DNA of 57,415 nucleotides from Candidatus Alistipes intestinigallinarum (GCA_019115745.1 DXDA01000063.1:1-57415); one strand, 5' to 3'; shown: positions 24,070-33,301, counted from the stretch's first letter. Numbers and translations are program-made. The notes: generated by a model not told the origin, from the sequence alone.

Positions 24070-25416
24070 TCAGGCGAGCGCGTCGGCAAGTTCTCCGAAA
24101 GGCACCTGTCGCTGGTCGCCCGTGCGCATCTCCTTGACGGTAGCAGCTCCGACCTCCAGCTCCTGCGAGCCGACGATCACCACATAGGGGATTCCGCGCC
24201 GGTTGGCATACTCCATCTGCTTCTTCATCTTGCCCGCCTCGGGGTAGATCTCGGCGGCGATACCGCGGTTGCGCACTTCGCGCAGCAGCGGAAGCACGGC
24301 TGCCTCCTCATCGGCGCCGAGGTTGGTGAACAACACGCGGGTCGTGCAGTTGACCTCCTCGGGGAAGAGGTTGAGTCCGGTCATCACGTCGTAGATGCGG
24401 TCGGCACCGAACGAAATGCCCACACCCGACAGGTTGGGCATTCCGAAGATCCCCGTCAGGTCGTCGTAACGCCCTCCGCCGCAGATCGAGCCGATGGCGA
24501 AATCGAGGGCCTTGACCTCGAAGATCGCACCGGTATAGTAGTTCAGACCGCGGGCCAGCGAGAGATCCAGCTCTACCTGCAGGTCGATCCCCAGCCGCTC
24601 GACATACCCGAAGAGGATCTCCATCTCCTCAATGCCCTTCAGCCCGGTTTCCGAGGATGCCAGCACGCTGCGCAGTTGATCGAGCTTCTGGTGGTTGTCA
24701 CCGCTCAGTTCAAGAATCGGTTGAAGCCGGTCGACCGCCTCCTGCGACAAACCGCGCTCCAGCAGTTCGGCCTTGACGTTCTCCAGCCCGATCTTTTCCA
24801 GTTTGTCGATCGCCACTGTAATGTCCATCATCTTGTCGGCATGGCCGATTGCCTCGGCAATTCCGAAGAGGATCTTGCGGTTGTTCATCTTCAGCGCCAC
24901 GCGGATGCCCAGCGCCTTGAAGACCCGCTCGACGATCTCCACCAGCTCGACCTCGCACAGCAGCGAGCGCGTGCCGATGACGTCGACGTCGCACTGGTAG
25001 AATTCGCGGTAACGCCCCTTCTGCGGCCGGTCGGCCCGCCACACGGGCTGGATCTGGTAGCGCTTGAAGGGGAAGGTCAGCTCGCCCTGGTGCTGCACGA
25101 CGTAGCGGGCGAACGGGACCGTCAGGTCATAGCGAAGGCCCTTTTCGCAGATCTTCGAAGCCTGGCGCACCTCGTCGTCCGCAAGTCCTGCGGCGTAATC
25201 GCCCGAATTGAGGATCTTGAAGAGGAGTTTGTCGCCCTCGTCGCCGTACTTGCCCAGCAGCGTCGAGAGATTCTCCATGGCCGGGGTCTCCAGCGGTGCG
25301 AAGCCGTACGAGCGGAAGACCCGCTTCACCGTGTCGAAAATATACTGCCGGCGCATCATCTCCGCCGGGGAGAAGTCGCGCGTACCTTTGGGTATGGAGG
25401 GTTTCTGTTGTGCCAT
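24070..25416 (-). CDS. hisS: Histidyl-tRNA synthetase
   Basis: 448 aa class II synthetase. Start [20 protein letters not shown] carries the KGTRDF motif at the N-terminus. Motif 2 has [20 protein letters not shown] near residues 117-136. The histidine-binding [15 protein letters not shown] is near 277-291 and motif 3, [15 protein letters not shown], near 328-342. The anticodon-binding domain fills the last ~95 residues. It charges tRNA-His. Its ATG is 1 base after the stop of the upstream lipoprotein gene, so the two are almost certainly co-transcribed. Confidence 0.96.
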   Translation of the reverse strand: MAQQKPSIPKGTRDFSPAEMMRRQYIFDTVKRVFRSYGFAPLETPAMENLSTLLGKYGDEGDKLLFKILNSGDYAAGLADDEVRQASKICEKGLRYDLTVPFARYVVQHQGELTFPFKRYQIQPVWRADRPQKGRYREFYQCDVDVIGTRSLLCEVELVEIVERVFKALGIRVALKMNNRKILFGIAEAIGHADKMMDITVAIDKLEKIGLENVKAELLERGLSQEAVDRLQPILELSGDNHQKLDQLRSVLASSETGLKGIEEMEILFGYVERLGIDLQVELDLSLARGLNYYTGAIFEVKALDFAIGSICGGGRYDDLTGIFGMPNLSGVGISFGADRIYDVMTGLNLFPEEVNCTTRVLFTNLGADEEAAVLPLLREVRNRGIAAEIYPEAGKMKKQMEYANRRGIPYVVIVGSQELEVGAATVKEMRTGDQRQVPFGELADALA

Positions 25417-25417
25417 A

Positions 25418-25951
25418 TTACATAAATTTTTGTTTTATTTTCAGGTATTTTTCCCAACCTACGTGATCCCTTGCATCCATGTATTTGGGTTGTTCCCCGA
25501 GCAGGCGCTTCAATGCAGCCTCATCGCGGCGAAAGAAAAGGAGAACCATTTCGCGGATCGCTTCCATTTGTTCCACCTCATACAAGCTCACGTAGCGCCG
25601 TGCCCGCATTCCCTCTTCTCCGGGATAGACATAGCCGACGAAATAGCCCAACCGGTCGCTGTCATCAACTGCGGACGAAATGAAAAGCGAACGGTCCGTC
25701 TTCAAATCCGTCACTGACAGGGTGGGGGAGTTTTTCTTGATTTTCAGCGCCTCGCGTGCTTGCTCATGCCAGGGAAAACGCGCCATCTCGGCGAGGAATT
25801 CGTCGACCTCGCACGTTCCGACCGGTTCCACACGCTCCGGGTCTTCGTGGGCACGGAGTTGGTCCCAGACAAACACATCGACCGGACGGTTTGTCGGCCC
25901 CCCGCATGAAAAAAGCCCCAGAAAGAGCAGAAAAAAGGTTACAATACGCAT
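25418..25951 (-). CDS. Hypothetical lipoprotein upstream of hisS
   Basis: 177 aa, no family recognised. The signal peptide [18 protein letters not shown] ends in a lipobox with Cys16. The mature part is soluble, with charged helices ([20 protein letters not shown] near residues 50-69 and [20 protein letters not shown] near 124-143) around a central strand region ([15 protein letters not shown]). It ends 1 base before the hisS start and begins 4 bases after the ettA stop, so it sits inside an ettA-lipoprotein-hisS run and may simply share expression with translation genes. Confidence 0.75.
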   Translation of the reverse strand: MRIVTFFLLFLGLFSCGGPTNRPVDVFVWDQLRAHEDPERVEPVGTCEVDEFLAEMARFPWHEQAREALKIKKNSPTLSVTDLKTDRSLFISSAVDDSDRLGYFVGYVYPGEEGMRARRYVSLYEVEQMEAIREMVLLFFRRDEAALKRLLGEQPKYMDARDHVGWEKYLKIKQKFM

Positions 25952-25955
25952 TCTG

Positions 25956-27629
25956 TCAAGCCATTAATTTCTTGTAACGCACACGGTGGGGTTCCGTATC
26001 GCCGCCCTGGGCCCTCTTCCACGCCTCGTACTCGGAGTAGGAGCCCTGGTAGAAGACCACCTTCGAGTCGCCCTCGAACGAGAGGATGTGCGTGGCGATA
26101 CGGTCCAGGAACCAGCGGTCGTGCGAAATCACCACGGCGCATCCGGCGAAGTTTTCGAGGCCCTCTTCCAAAGCCCGCAGCGTGTTGACGTCGATGTCGT
26201 TCGTCGGCTCGTCCAGCAGCAGGACGTTGCCCTCCTCCTTGAGCGCAAGGGCCAGGTGGAGGCGGTTGCGCTCACCGCCCGACAACATGCCGCACTTCTT
26301 CTCCTGGTCGGCGCCCGAGAAGTTGAACCGTGCCACGTAGGCCCGGGCATTGACCTGCCGGTTGCCCAGCGTGATGAGGTCCGTACCGCCCGAGATCACC
26401 TCGAAGACCGTCTTTTCGGGGTCGATCGACTTGTGCTGCTGGTCGACGTAGGCCAGCTTGACGGTCGGGCCCACGCGGAACGAACCGCTCGTAGGCTCTT
26501 CGAGCCCCATGATCATGCGGAAGAGGGTGGTCTTGCCCGTACCGTTCGGACCGATCACGCCGACGATGCCGGCGGGCGGCAGCGAGAACTCCAGATGTTC
26601 GTACAGCACGCGGTCCCCGAAGGCCTTCGAGACGTCGTGCGCCTCGATCACCACGTCGCCCAGACGCGGACCGTTCGGGATGAAGATTTCGAGCTTCTCC
26701 TCCTTCTGCTTCGTATCCTCGTTCATCAGCTTGTCATAGGCCGACAGACGCGCCTTCGACTTGGCGTGACGTCCCGAGGGCGACATGCGCACCCACTCCA
26801 ACTCGCGTTCGAGGGTCTTGCGGCGCTTCGACTCCTGCTTCTCCTCCATGGCCATGCGCGTGGTCTTCTGTTCGAGCCAGCCCGAGTAGTTGCCCTTCCA
26901 GGGAATGCCTTCGCCGCGGTCCAGTTCGAGGATCCAGCCGGCGACGTTGTCCAGGAAGTAGCGGTCGTGCGTTACGGCGATCACCGTACCCTTGTATTGC
27001 TGGAGGTGCTGTTCGAGCCAGTCGATCGATTCGGCGTCGAGGTGGTTCGTGGGCTCGTCGAGCAGCAGCACGTCGGGCTGTTGCAGCAGCAGGCGGCACA
27101 ACGCCACGCGGCGCCGCTCACCACCCGAGAGTACCTTCACCGACTGGTCGGGATCGGGACACCGCAGGGCATCCATCGCACGTTCCAGCACGCTGTCCAG
27201 TTCCCAGCCGTTAACGTGGTCGATCTGCTCGTACAACTCGCCCTGACGTTCGATCAGCTTGGCCATCGTGTCGTCGTCCATCGGCTCACACAACTTCATG
27301 TTGATCTCCTCGTACTCTTTCAGCAGGGCCACCGTCGAGGCGCACCCCTCCTCGACGACCTCCTTCACGGTCTTCGAGTCGTCCAGTTTGGGTTCCTGTT
27401 CGAGATAGCCCACCGTGTATCCGGGCGAGAAGACCACTTCGCCCTCGAAATTCTTGTCGATGCCAGCGATGATCTTCATCAGCGTGGACTTGCCCGCGCC
27501 GTTCAGACCGATGATACCGATCTTGGCCCCGTAGAAGAACGAGAGGTAGATGTTGTTCAGCACCCGTTTCTGGTTGGGGAAGGTCTTGCTTACGCCGACC
27601 ATCGAGAAGATGATTTTTTCGTCTGCCAT
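25956..27629 (-). CDS. ettA: ABC-F ATPase, energy-dependent translational throttle EttA
   Basis: 557 aa from the ATG at 27629 (MADEKIIFSMVGVSKTFPNQ), matching the ~555 aa of EttA. Two soluble ABC domains: Walker A GLNGAGKST near residue 39, signature LSGGERRRVALCRLLL near 161-176, and Walker B DVLLLDEPTNHLD near 182-194; then the second Walker A GPNGTGKTT near 353 and signature LSGGERNRLHLALAL near 443-457. The EttA arm and linker show GIPWKGNYSGWLEQKT near 238-253. EttA binds the ribosomal E site and gates the first elongation steps according to ATP/ADP. It does not transport anything. Confidence 0.92.
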   Translation of the reverse strand: MADEKIIFSMVGVSKTFPNQKRVLNNIYLSFFYGAKIGIIGLNGAGKSTLMKIIAGIDKNFEGEVVFSPGYTVGYLEQEPKLDDSKTVKEVVEEGCASTVALLKEYEEINMKLCEPMDDDTMAKLIERQGELYEQIDHVNGWELDSVLERAMDALRCPDPDQSVKVLSGGERRRVALCRLLLQQPDVLLLDEPTNHLDAESIDWLEQHLQQYKGTVIAVTHDRYFLDNVAGWILELDRGEGIPWKGNYSGWLEQKTTRMAMEEKQESKRRKTLERELEWVRMSPSGRHAKSKARLSAYDKLMNEDTKQKEEKLEIFIPNGPRLGDVVIEAHDVSKAFGDRVLYEHLEFSLPPAGIVGVIGPNGTGKTTLFRMIMGLEEPTSGSFRVGPTVKLAYVDQQHKSIDPEKTVFEVISGGTDLITLGNRQVNARAYVARFNFSGADQEKKCGMLSGGERNRLHLALALKEEGNVLLLDEPTNDIDVNTLRALEEGLENFAGCAVVISHDRWFLDRIATHILSFEGDSKVVFYQGSYSEYEAWKRAQGGDTEPHRVRYKKLMA

Positions 27630-27660
27630 ATTTTCCAGCGAGATTTTTTCAGTTTTCCGC

Positions 27661-27668
27661 CAAAGATA
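27661..27668 (-). promoter_or_regulatory. -7 box of the ettA promoter
   Basis: Perfect TATCTTTG on the minus strand, 32 bases before the ettA ATG. No good TTTG is present at the usual -33 distance. Confidence 0.5.
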
Positions 27669-27791
27669 CGCAGAAAATCCGGATTTTCCCCTTCCCGAAG
27701 CCCGAATATTTTCCCGGGAAGCGGCGAATCGGTGCTGAAAGGGCTCCGGAGCCTCGAAAAGCAGGGCCCGGTGCCGGGCCAATCAACCCTT

Positions 27792-27831
27792 CCGAAACGA
27801 AAAGCCCAACTTCCGGGCGGGAAGCTGGGCT
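27792..27831 (-). terminator. Terminator of the rubrerythrin gene
   Basis: Minus strand stem AGCCCAGCTTCC / GGAAGTTGGGCT (one G-T pair, plus coordinates 27803-27831 overall) followed by TTTTCGTTT. Confidence 0.8.
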
Positions 27832-27864
27832 CGACAAACGATCGGCGACCGATCTCCGGTCGGA

Positions 27865-28443
27865 TCAATAGTTCTCCTTCTTGGGCTCGAAGTAAGCCTG
27901 CGGGTGCTTGCACGCCGGGCAGAGTTTCGGAGCCTCCTCGGCCTCGATGACAAAACCGCAGTTGCGGCACTGCCACCAGATCTTGCCGTCGCGCTTGAAG
28001 AAGTTCCCGTCCGTCAGGCGGCTCAGCAGCTTCAGATAGCGGCGCTCATGCTCGGCCTCGACGATCGAGATCATGCGGAACGCTGCGGCGATCTCGGCAA
28101 AGCCCTCCTCGTCGGCCACCTGGGCGAATTCACGGTAGAGCACGTCCCACTCTTCGTTCTCACCCTTCGCGGCAGCCAGCAGATTCTCGGCCGTCGTGCC
28201 GATCGGGCCGGTGGGGTAGCTGGCCGTGATCTCCACCTCGCCGCCTTCGAGGAACTTGAAGAAACGCTCGGCGTGCTCCTTCTCCTGCTCGGCCGTCTCG
28301 GCGAAGACACCTGCAATCTGTTCGTAACCCTCCTTCCTGGCCTTGCTGGCGAAGAAGACGTAGCGGCTCCGGGCCTGGCTCTCACCGGCGAATGCCTTCA
28401 ACAGATTCTGTTCGGTACGCGTACCTTTGATGCTCTTTTCCAT
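27865..28443 (-). CDS. Rubrerythrin
   Basis: 192 aa from the ATG at 28443 (MEKSIKGTRTEQNLLKAFAG). The N-terminal four-helix di-iron domain carries the ExxH-type ligands AETAEQEKEHAERFF near residues 48-62 and ISIVEAEHERRYL near 124-136. The C-terminal rubredoxin-like FeS4 site has WQCRNCGF near 156-163 and LCPACKHPQAYF near 172-183. It is a cytoplasmic NADH-peroxidase-type enzyme that removes hydrogen peroxide in anaerobes, fitting a strict-anaerobe lifestyle. It is a single gene with its own promoter and terminator. Confidence 0.95.
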   Translation of the reverse strand: MEKSIKGTRTEQNLLKAFAGESQARSRYVFFASKARKEGYEQIAGVFAETAEQEKEHAERFFKFLEGGEVEITASYPTGPIGTTAENLLAAAKGENEEWDVLYREFAQVADEEGFAEIAAAFRMISIVEAEHERRYLKLLSRLTDGNFFKRDGKIWWQCRNCGFVIEAEEAPKLCPACKHPQAYFEPKKENY

Positions 28444-28484
28444 ACTCCTGTAATGTTTAAGTGTGTTGTTTTCCGTTTCTGTTG

Positions 28485-28517
28485 CAAAGATAAACTTTTC
28501 CCGCACAAATTACCAAA
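28485..28517 (-). promoter_or_regulatory. Promoter of the rubrerythrin gene
   Basis: Minus strand: TTTG at 28514-28517, a 21-base spacer and a perfect TATCTTTG at 28485-28492, 42 bases from the ATG. Confidence 0.7.
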
Positions 28518-28544
28518 ATTTTTCGATTGGTAGTTTTTATCCCG

Positions 28545-29648
28545 CTATTCGGTTTTCCTATACGGCGCGTCGCCGTCCCCGGTCAGCGCCTCGACATCGG
28601 CCCGGAACACGCCGTAGGCCGCCGGCAACGCCATCGTATCGGCCGCTTCGGGCGGCAGGATGCGGTAGCGCGGCAGCGCCACCCACACGGGCGTCACCTC
28701 CAGGCCGTAGGACATCCGACCCTCGGGGTGACGCACGGCCTCGACCTCGGCGACCAGTCCGCCGTCGGTGTAGCGGCGGCGCTGGTTCGAGACCAGGTTG
28801 CCCAGCGAGTAGAGCACCACGTGTGCGGAGTCGGCCTCCCAGGGCTGCACCACATGGGGATGGCTCCCGACCACCACATCGACGCCGTGACGCCGCAGGA
28901 AGGCCGCCAGATCGCGCTGTGCGGCATTTGCCCGCCGTTCGTACTCGTTGCCCCAGTGGAGGCAGGCGACGATGAAATCGACCCTTTCGGCCCGTGCGGC
29001 GGCCAGATCGGCGGCCATCTGCACGGTATCGATCCGGTTGACGATCATCCCCTCCGGAACGGGCATTCCGTTGGTGCCGTAGGTGTAGTTGACCAGCGCC
29101 AGCCGCACGCCGCACCAGGTGAGGTAAAGCGGATGGTTCCTCCGGTAGTCCAGGCTGTCCGCAAAGACGCCCGTATGGCGGATCCCGCAGCGGTCGAGCT
29201 CCTCGATGCTCGTACGAATCCCTTCGGCACCTCCGTCACAGCAGTGGTTGTTGGCCATCACCGCCACGTCGACCCCCGCTTCGCGCAAGGCGTCGGCCAG
29301 CGCCACCGGCGAACGGAACAACGGATAACCCGTATAGCGTTCCCGACGGGTCAGCGTGGTTTCGAGGTTCACAACCGCGAGGTCGGCGGCCCGCATCCGC
29401 GGAGCCAGTGCCGCAAAAACGGGGCCATAGTCGAAACCTTCGCCGCTGCGGGCCGCCTCGACCTGGGGGAGATGCTGCATGACATCGCCACCGAACCACA
29501 TCCGCATCCGTTGCGGGGGCGGCACACGTCCCGGGCCCGACCAGCCGTCCGGACGGTCGGGTGCGGTCTGCCGGGGCGAGCCCGCGGGGGTGCAGCACGT
29601 GGCGACGAGCAGCAGGGCTATCAGGATTCGGGTGCGGCGGCATTTCAT
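28545..29648 (-). CDS. CapA family lipoprotein (PgsA/CapA-type metallophosphatase fold)
   Basis: 367 aa. Signal peptide MKCRRTRILIALLLVATCC with a lipobox Cys near residue 18-19. The CapA (PGA_cap) domain begins MRMWFGGDVMQHLP near residue 48 (metal Asp), then ADLAVVNLETTLTRRER near 93-109 (Asn-Glu), DVAVMANNHCCDGG near 131-144 (Asn-His) and the histidines in GSHPHVVQPWE near 258-268. CapA/PgsA proteins take part in poly-gamma-glutamate synthesis in Bacillus. In Bacteroidetes the family is widespread and its substrate unknown. No capB or capC gene is nearby, so a capsule role is not supported here. Confidence 0.87.
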   Translation of the reverse strand: MKCRRTRILIALLLVATCCTPAGSPRQTAPDRPDGWSGPGRVPPPQRMRMWFGGDVMQHLPQVEAARSGEGFDYGPVFAALAPRMRAADLAVVNLETTLTRRERYTGYPLFRSPVALADALREAGVDVAVMANNHCCDGGAEGIRTSIEELDRCGIRHTGVFADSLDYRRNHPLYLTWCGVRLALVNYTYGTNGMPVPEGMIVNRIDTVQMAADLAAARAERVDFIVACLHWGNEYERRANAAQRDLAAFLRRHGVDVVVGSHPHVVQPWEADSAHVVLYSLGNLVSNQRRRYTDGGLVAEVEAVRHPEGRMSYGLEVTPVWVALPRYRILPPEAADTMALPAAYGVFRADVEALTGDGDAPYRKTE

Positions 29649-29717
29649 GGCTGCGGGTTTTCGGATTCGAGGTTTTCGGAGAGGGGTCTGGAGAAGGGCG
29701 GGAGGGGAGGAAGGGCG

Positions 29718-30020
29718 TTATTTGCGGGCGGGGTTCTTCGGGAACCACCCCTTGGCGACCCGTTTGCGCTGCTCGAACAACTCGCCGATGCTCCACAGCG
29801 ACGAGGCACCCCAGACGGCCAGCAGCGTCGACCACAGGAGGTGCCGCACGGCAATCGACCCGGCGATCGCCGCGAGCCCCATCACGAGGAACACCCACCA
29901 GATCCGTACGCCGAAGTAGTATTCACCCTTGATGACCAGCGGGTGAAACAATCCGATAATCAGGAAGGTGGCGATGCCGATTACGATTCCCGTCAGGTTG
30001 TATTGTGCCAGAAAGTCCAT
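29718..30020 (-). CDS. DUF4491 family membrane protein
   Basis: 100 aa from the ATG at 30020 (MDFLAQYNLTGIVIGIATFL). Three hydrophobic segments: about residues 10-27, 40-57 and 60-77, with the conserved GLFHPLVIKGEYYFG near 25-39. It resembles DUF4491, a small inner-membrane family of Bacteroidetes and Firmicutes with no known function. The stop of the MscS gene is 10 bases upstream, so it is probably translated from the same mRNA. Confidence 0.8.
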   Translation of the reverse strand: MDFLAQYNLTGIVIGIATFLIIGLFHPLVIKGEYYFGVRIWWVFLVMGLAAIAGSIAVRHLLWSTLLAVWGASSLWSIGELFEQRKRVAKGWFPKNPARK

Positions 30021-30030
30021 TTCGAAATGT

Positions 30031-31281
30031 TCAATTATCCATACCACGTTTCAATAAATCCGACCCGGAGGGGCGCTGGAAGACCCGCAGCCCGAACTCC
30101 GGCAGCACGGCCAGCAGGTGATCGAAGATCTCCGACTGCAAAGCCTCGTAAGCCACCCACTCCGTACAGCGCGAAAAGCAGTAGACTTCGACGGGCAGCC
30201 CCTCCGACGTGGGTTGCAACATCCGCACCATCTGCATCATCTCGGGATGAACCTCCGGATGCTGCTTCAAGTAGTGCCGGACGTAATCCCGGAAAAGGTG
30301 CAGATTGACAATCGGTTGCCCGATCGGTTCCGGCTCTTCGACAACAAGGCCCTTCGCGCGGAGCGCCGCCAGCTCCTCCGCCGTGCAGAAACGCACCGTC
30401 GTGGCGTCGACCGGCAGCGAGCGCTTGATCCGCCGTCCGCCGCTCTCGCGCATCCCGCGCCAGTTCTGGAACGAATCGCTCACCAGCGCATAGGGCGGAA
30501 TCGTCGTGATCGTCTTGTCGAAGTTCTGGATCTTGACCGTCGTCAGCGTCACCTCCGTGACGTAACCGTCGGCACCGTACTTCTCCATCGTGATCCAGTC
30601 CCCCGGTCGCAGCATGTCGTTGGCCGAGAGCTGCACCCCGGCGACCAGTCCCAGAATGCTGTCCCGGAAGATCAGCATCACGATCGCCGCCGAGGCGCCC
30701 AGTCCCGCCAGAATCGCCGTGGCATCGCGTCCGATCAGGATGCTCACGATGAGAATCGCCCCCACGCAGAAGGCCAGCAGCTTGATCATCTGATAGATAC
30801 CCTTCAGCGGGCGGTTGCGCAGGGTTTCATGCTCCGTGGCGATGTCGTGCAGCGTATCCAGAAAGACGTTGACCAGCAGCAGCACCGCCACGATCAGGTA
30901 GATCAGACACACCTTCCGGAGCAGTTCCAGCAACTGCGGCATGTCGTAGAAGGCCGCCGCCAGCAGGATGTACCAGATCAGGGGCGGGATCAGCCGCGCC
31001 GCGGCCCGCATCACGCGATCGCTGAACAGGTGGTCGTCCCACGCCGCTTTCGTACTCCGGCTGAGGCGCTGCAGCGCCGGGACAACCAATCCCCGGAAGA
31101 GTTTCGCCGCGCCCCACGAGAGGAGGACGATCCCCGCCAGGATGATGATCTTGACAGTCCAGTCGATATGAGCCTTGCTCCATCCGATGCCGGCCAGCCA
31201 CTCGGCAATCGGTCCGTTGAGTTCTTCCATCGTTTCGTTCGGGTCGTTCGCTGCCGGGGATTGCAACTCGCGCCTCTCCAT
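30031..31281 (-). CDS. Mechanosensitive ion channel of the MscS family
   Basis: About 416 aa from the ATG at 31281; an ATG at 31230 (399 aa) is the alternative. There are several transmembrane segments in the first ~230 residues. The pore helix and MscS core GLGASAAIVMLIFRDSILGL are near residues 212-231, followed by the beta domain with LRPGDWITMEKYGADGYVTE near 243-262 and TVKIQNFDKTITTIP near 268-282. It resembles the YbdG-type long MscS relatives. It relieves turgor during osmotic downshock. It is followed by the DUF4491 gene. Confidence 0.88.
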   Translation of the reverse strand: MERRELQSPAANDPNETMEELNGPIAEWLAGIGWSKAHIDWTVKIIILAGIVLLSWGAAKLFRGLVVPALQRLSRSTKAAWDDHLFSDRVMRAAARLIPPLIWYILLAAAFYDMPQLLELLRKVCLIYLIVAVLLLVNVFLDTLHDIATEHETLRNRPLKGIYQMIKLLAFCVGAILIVSILIGRDATAILAGLGASAAIVMLIFRDSILGLVAGVQLSANDMLRPGDWITMEKYGADGYVTEVTLTTVKIQNFDKTITTIPPYALVSDSFQNWRGMRESGGRRIKRSLPVDATTVRFCTAEELAALRAKGLVVEEPEPIGQPIVNLHLFRDYVRHYLKQHPEVHPEMMQMVRMLQPTSEGLPVEVYCFSRCTEWVAYEALQSEIFDHLLAVLPEFGLRVFQRPSGSDLLKRGMDN

Positions 31282-31340
31282 TTCTTCTCGCTCGCTCTTT
31301 CCTTCTCCCCCCCCGGTCAGCAGTTCATGCTTGCCGTCGG

Positions 31341-31348
31341 CAAAGATA
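31341..31348 (-). promoter_or_regulatory. -7 box of the MscS promoter, abutting the porin terminator
   Basis: Perfect TATCTTTG on the minus strand, about 60 bases before the MscS start. It begins 1 base after the T-run of the upstream terminator, so the terminator stem occupies the -33 region. Confidence 0.55.
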
Positions 31349-31349
31349 C

Positions 31350-31377
31350 AAAAAAAAACGGCCCCCGCAGGGGCCGT
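31350..31377 (-). terminator. Terminator of the porin-like gene
   Basis: Minus strand: ACGGCCCC-N4-GGGGCCGT (plus 31358-31377) followed by nine T residues (31350-31358). Confidence 0.85.
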
Positions 31378-31401
31378 CTCCAAGAGAATTCGAGCGAGGG
31401 T

Positions 31402-32754
31402 TTAGAAATTGTACTGCACCATCACCTGTGCCCGGTTGGCATGGCCTTCGACATTGTTCATGTCCTTGCGCGTACCGTAGAGGTATTCGGCGGCGATGCG
31501 GCAGCGGGAGTTGAGTGCGTAGAAGATGTTGCCGAAGATGTACTGTCCCTTCTTGTATTCGTCGTCGGCATAGAAGCCGTTCTTCTTCTCGACGTTGACC
31601 TCCGAATAGCCTCCCGAGATGAAGAGCCGCGGCGAAAGGTTGAACTGCGCGGCCATCTGCCAGCCCCACATCGGCATGGTCTGGATCTGGTCGGCATTCT
31701 CGGGATTGGGCGTGAAGTCGAGACCCGAACCCGTCAGGTCCTGGATGTAGGGCGTGATGCCCTCGCCATAGACACCGTTCATGAAGAGCTGCATCCACCG
31801 GCACGCCTTGATCGTGCCGCTGAACTGGGCACCCCAACCCAGCAGCGAGGTGTTGTTGCCCGTGCGGAGGTTGTGCAGGTACATGTTGCGGATGACTCCC
31901 GAAGCGCGGATATGGCTCTCGCGGTTGGGACCCCAGGCGAACTGCAGGTAGGCCGGAATGTCGGGAACCCGCTGGCGCATCGGTGCGAAGTTGTCGTTGT
32001 AGGTGGCGCTCACGTCCGGCAGCTCGGCGGCGATTCCGAAGGTCATCTTGTCACGGGCGAAGCTCTTCTCGTAGCGGATCATCGTGGCGAAGTTGAAGTT
32101 ATAGGCGTTCGGGCCCTGGAAGTCGATGGTCGTGGGGGCGGCCGTGAGGTCGCAGAAGGTCGTCACGTCGCGGCCCAGGGTGAAACCCAGCATCGAGATG
32201 TAGGCCGAGCGCAGACGCGGGGTGTAGCTGCCCGGCGCTCCGCCCCGGAAGTCGGCATCCATAAAGATCACGACACGTCCCAGCGCCGAGGTGTTCGAAA
32301 TGGCCTTCATATAGAGGCGCGAGGTCGAAGCATCCATGAGCAGTTGCTGGCGCGTGTTGTAGTTCCCGACGGTCGGGATGTCGTAGGGGATGAAGTCGAG
32401 GTTGTCGGAGATACCCTCGAAGTCGTAGCCCGCACGGAGCTGCACGAAGCCGCCCAGCGCCAGCGAGAAGCGGTTGTTCTTCGTGGCGAAGAGGAACTGC
32501 GGTTTGTCGACCTGCTGGAAGCCCGGACGATGGGTGTCGAGGTAGTCCTGCGTGGCGTTGTTCACGGCCTGGTTGTTCATCGCCACGGCCCGCTGCACGG
32601 CCTGCGGCGAATAGTAGATGGTATCGGTCTGATGCAGCGATACGAGGTAGACCGTGGGTGAATAGTCGCCGCGCATGGCCTTGCGGTGGTGATGCTGTGC
32701 CGAAGCGGTGCCCGCAAGCAGCAGGGCTACAAGAAGAAGTCGAAATGTTTTCAT
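31402..32754 (-). CDS. Outer membrane porin-like beta-barrel protein (DcaP-like)
   Basis: 450 aa. Signal peptide MKTFRLLLVALLLAGTASAQ. A periplasmic N-terminal region (about residues 20-90) is followed by a beta-barrel starting NNRFSLALGGFVQLRAGYDF near 92. Aromatic-girdled strands alternate to the end, and the last strand RAQVMVQYNF ends in the terminal Phe recognised by the BAM complex. It resembles the DcaP trimeric porin family common in Bacteroidetes. The solute is unknown. It is a single gene, with a terminator directly downstream. Confidence 0.78.
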   Translation of the reverse strand: MKTFRLLLVALLLAGTASAQHHHRKAMRGDYSPTVYLVSLHQTDTIYYSPQAVQRAVAMNNQAVNNATQDYLDTHRPGFQQVDKPQFLFATKNNRFSLALGGFVQLRAGYDFEGISDNLDFIPYDIPTVGNYNTRQQLLMDASTSRLYMKAISNTSALGRVVIFMDADFRGGAPGSYTPRLRSAYISMLGFTLGRDVTTFCDLTAAPTTIDFQGPNAYNFNFATMIRYEKSFARDKMTFGIAAELPDVSATYNDNFAPMRQRVPDIPAYLQFAWGPNRESHIRASGVIRNMYLHNLRTGNNTSLLGWGAQFSGTIKACRWMQLFMNGVYGEGITPYIQDLTGSGLDFTPNPENADQIQTMPMWGWQMAAQFNLSPRLFISGGYSEVNVEKKNGFYADDEYKKGQYIFGNIFYALNSRCRIAAEYLYGTRKDMNNVEGHANRAQVMVQYNF

Positions 32755-32914
32755 AAGCTAAGTTAAGTAATACAAAAATGGTTTCGTGAATGTGCTGTCG
32801 TTCTCAAGGATTTTCAGGTTCACCGGCAAGTTCGCAAGTTGTATGCCAAAGAAATGCGGGGTCTGCGCAATTTTTCCTACCTTTGCCCTTCGGAGAATGG
32901 AGAATTCCGGATTG

Positions 32915-33040
32915 GTCATTCCCCGCTTGCCGGGCCCCGTTAAGAAAGGGGGGGGGTCATGGGCGAAGAAGGCAAAGCATGGTTTCCGGGCCGGTTCTGC
33001 GCCTCGATGATCCTGGATTCCCGCCTTGAGCGGGAATGAC
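32915..33040. repeat. REP/MITE-like module with ~20-base imperfect inverted ends
   Basis: The left end GTCATTCCCCGCTTGCCGGG (about 32915-32933) is an imperfect inverted copy of the right end CCCGCCTTGAGCGGGAATGAC (33020-33040; nine outer bases perfect). The right end is itself a hairpin, ATTCCCGC (33017-33024) with GCGGGAAT (33030-33037). No coding potential inside. Confidence 0.55.
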
Positions 33041-33165
33041 GGAGGGAGGGGGTAAAAAAATTGGAAGTTGAAAATGGAGAATAGAGAATAGGGAATTGAA
33101 AATTTGAGGAGAACGGCAATTCGAAGGCTTCAGCGTTCCATCTCCGAGAAGAGTTCCCCCATAAA

Positions 33166-33197
33166 GTCCCCTCCGCGGAGGGGATTTAGGGGAGGGT
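33166..33197. repeat. Dispersed palindromic repeat, TCCCCTCCGCGGAGGGGA type
   Basis: An 18-base perfect palindrome is followed by TTTAGGGGAGGG, which repeats the GGGGA-type arm. Motifs of this shape are frequent between genes in Bacteroidetes genomes, as far as I recall. Copy number cannot be judged from this window. Confidence 0.5.
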
Positions 33198-33301
33198 AGA
33201 TTTGGATACGCGGCCACGGGCCGCGAGCAACGACGGTCGGAAGCATCCCAGCCTCCCGCAAACTTCAGATTCCCAGGCTTTAGGAACAGAAAACACGCAT
33301 T

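Larger units (their letters stand above)
32755..33301. other. 547-base repeat-rich spacer between divergent genes
   Basis: No gene. From left to right: a perfect plus-strand -7 box TACCTTTG (32878-32885) without a matching TTTG; a purine microrepeat GAGAATGGAGAATT (32893-32906); an inverted-repeat module (32915-33040) that contains a run of nine G at 32948-32956; a second purine microrepeat GGAGAATAGAGAATAGGGAA (about 33076-33095); and a palindromic TCCCCTCCGCGGAGGGGA motif with a GGGGAGGG tail (about 33166-33197). This looks like a landing pad of dispersed repeats. Confidence 0.6.

Noticed and set aside
32878..32885. Promoter for the metallophosphoesterase gene
   Set aside because: The -7 box TACCTTTG is perfect, but there is no TTTG at the right distance and the gene starts more than 400 bases later across repeats.
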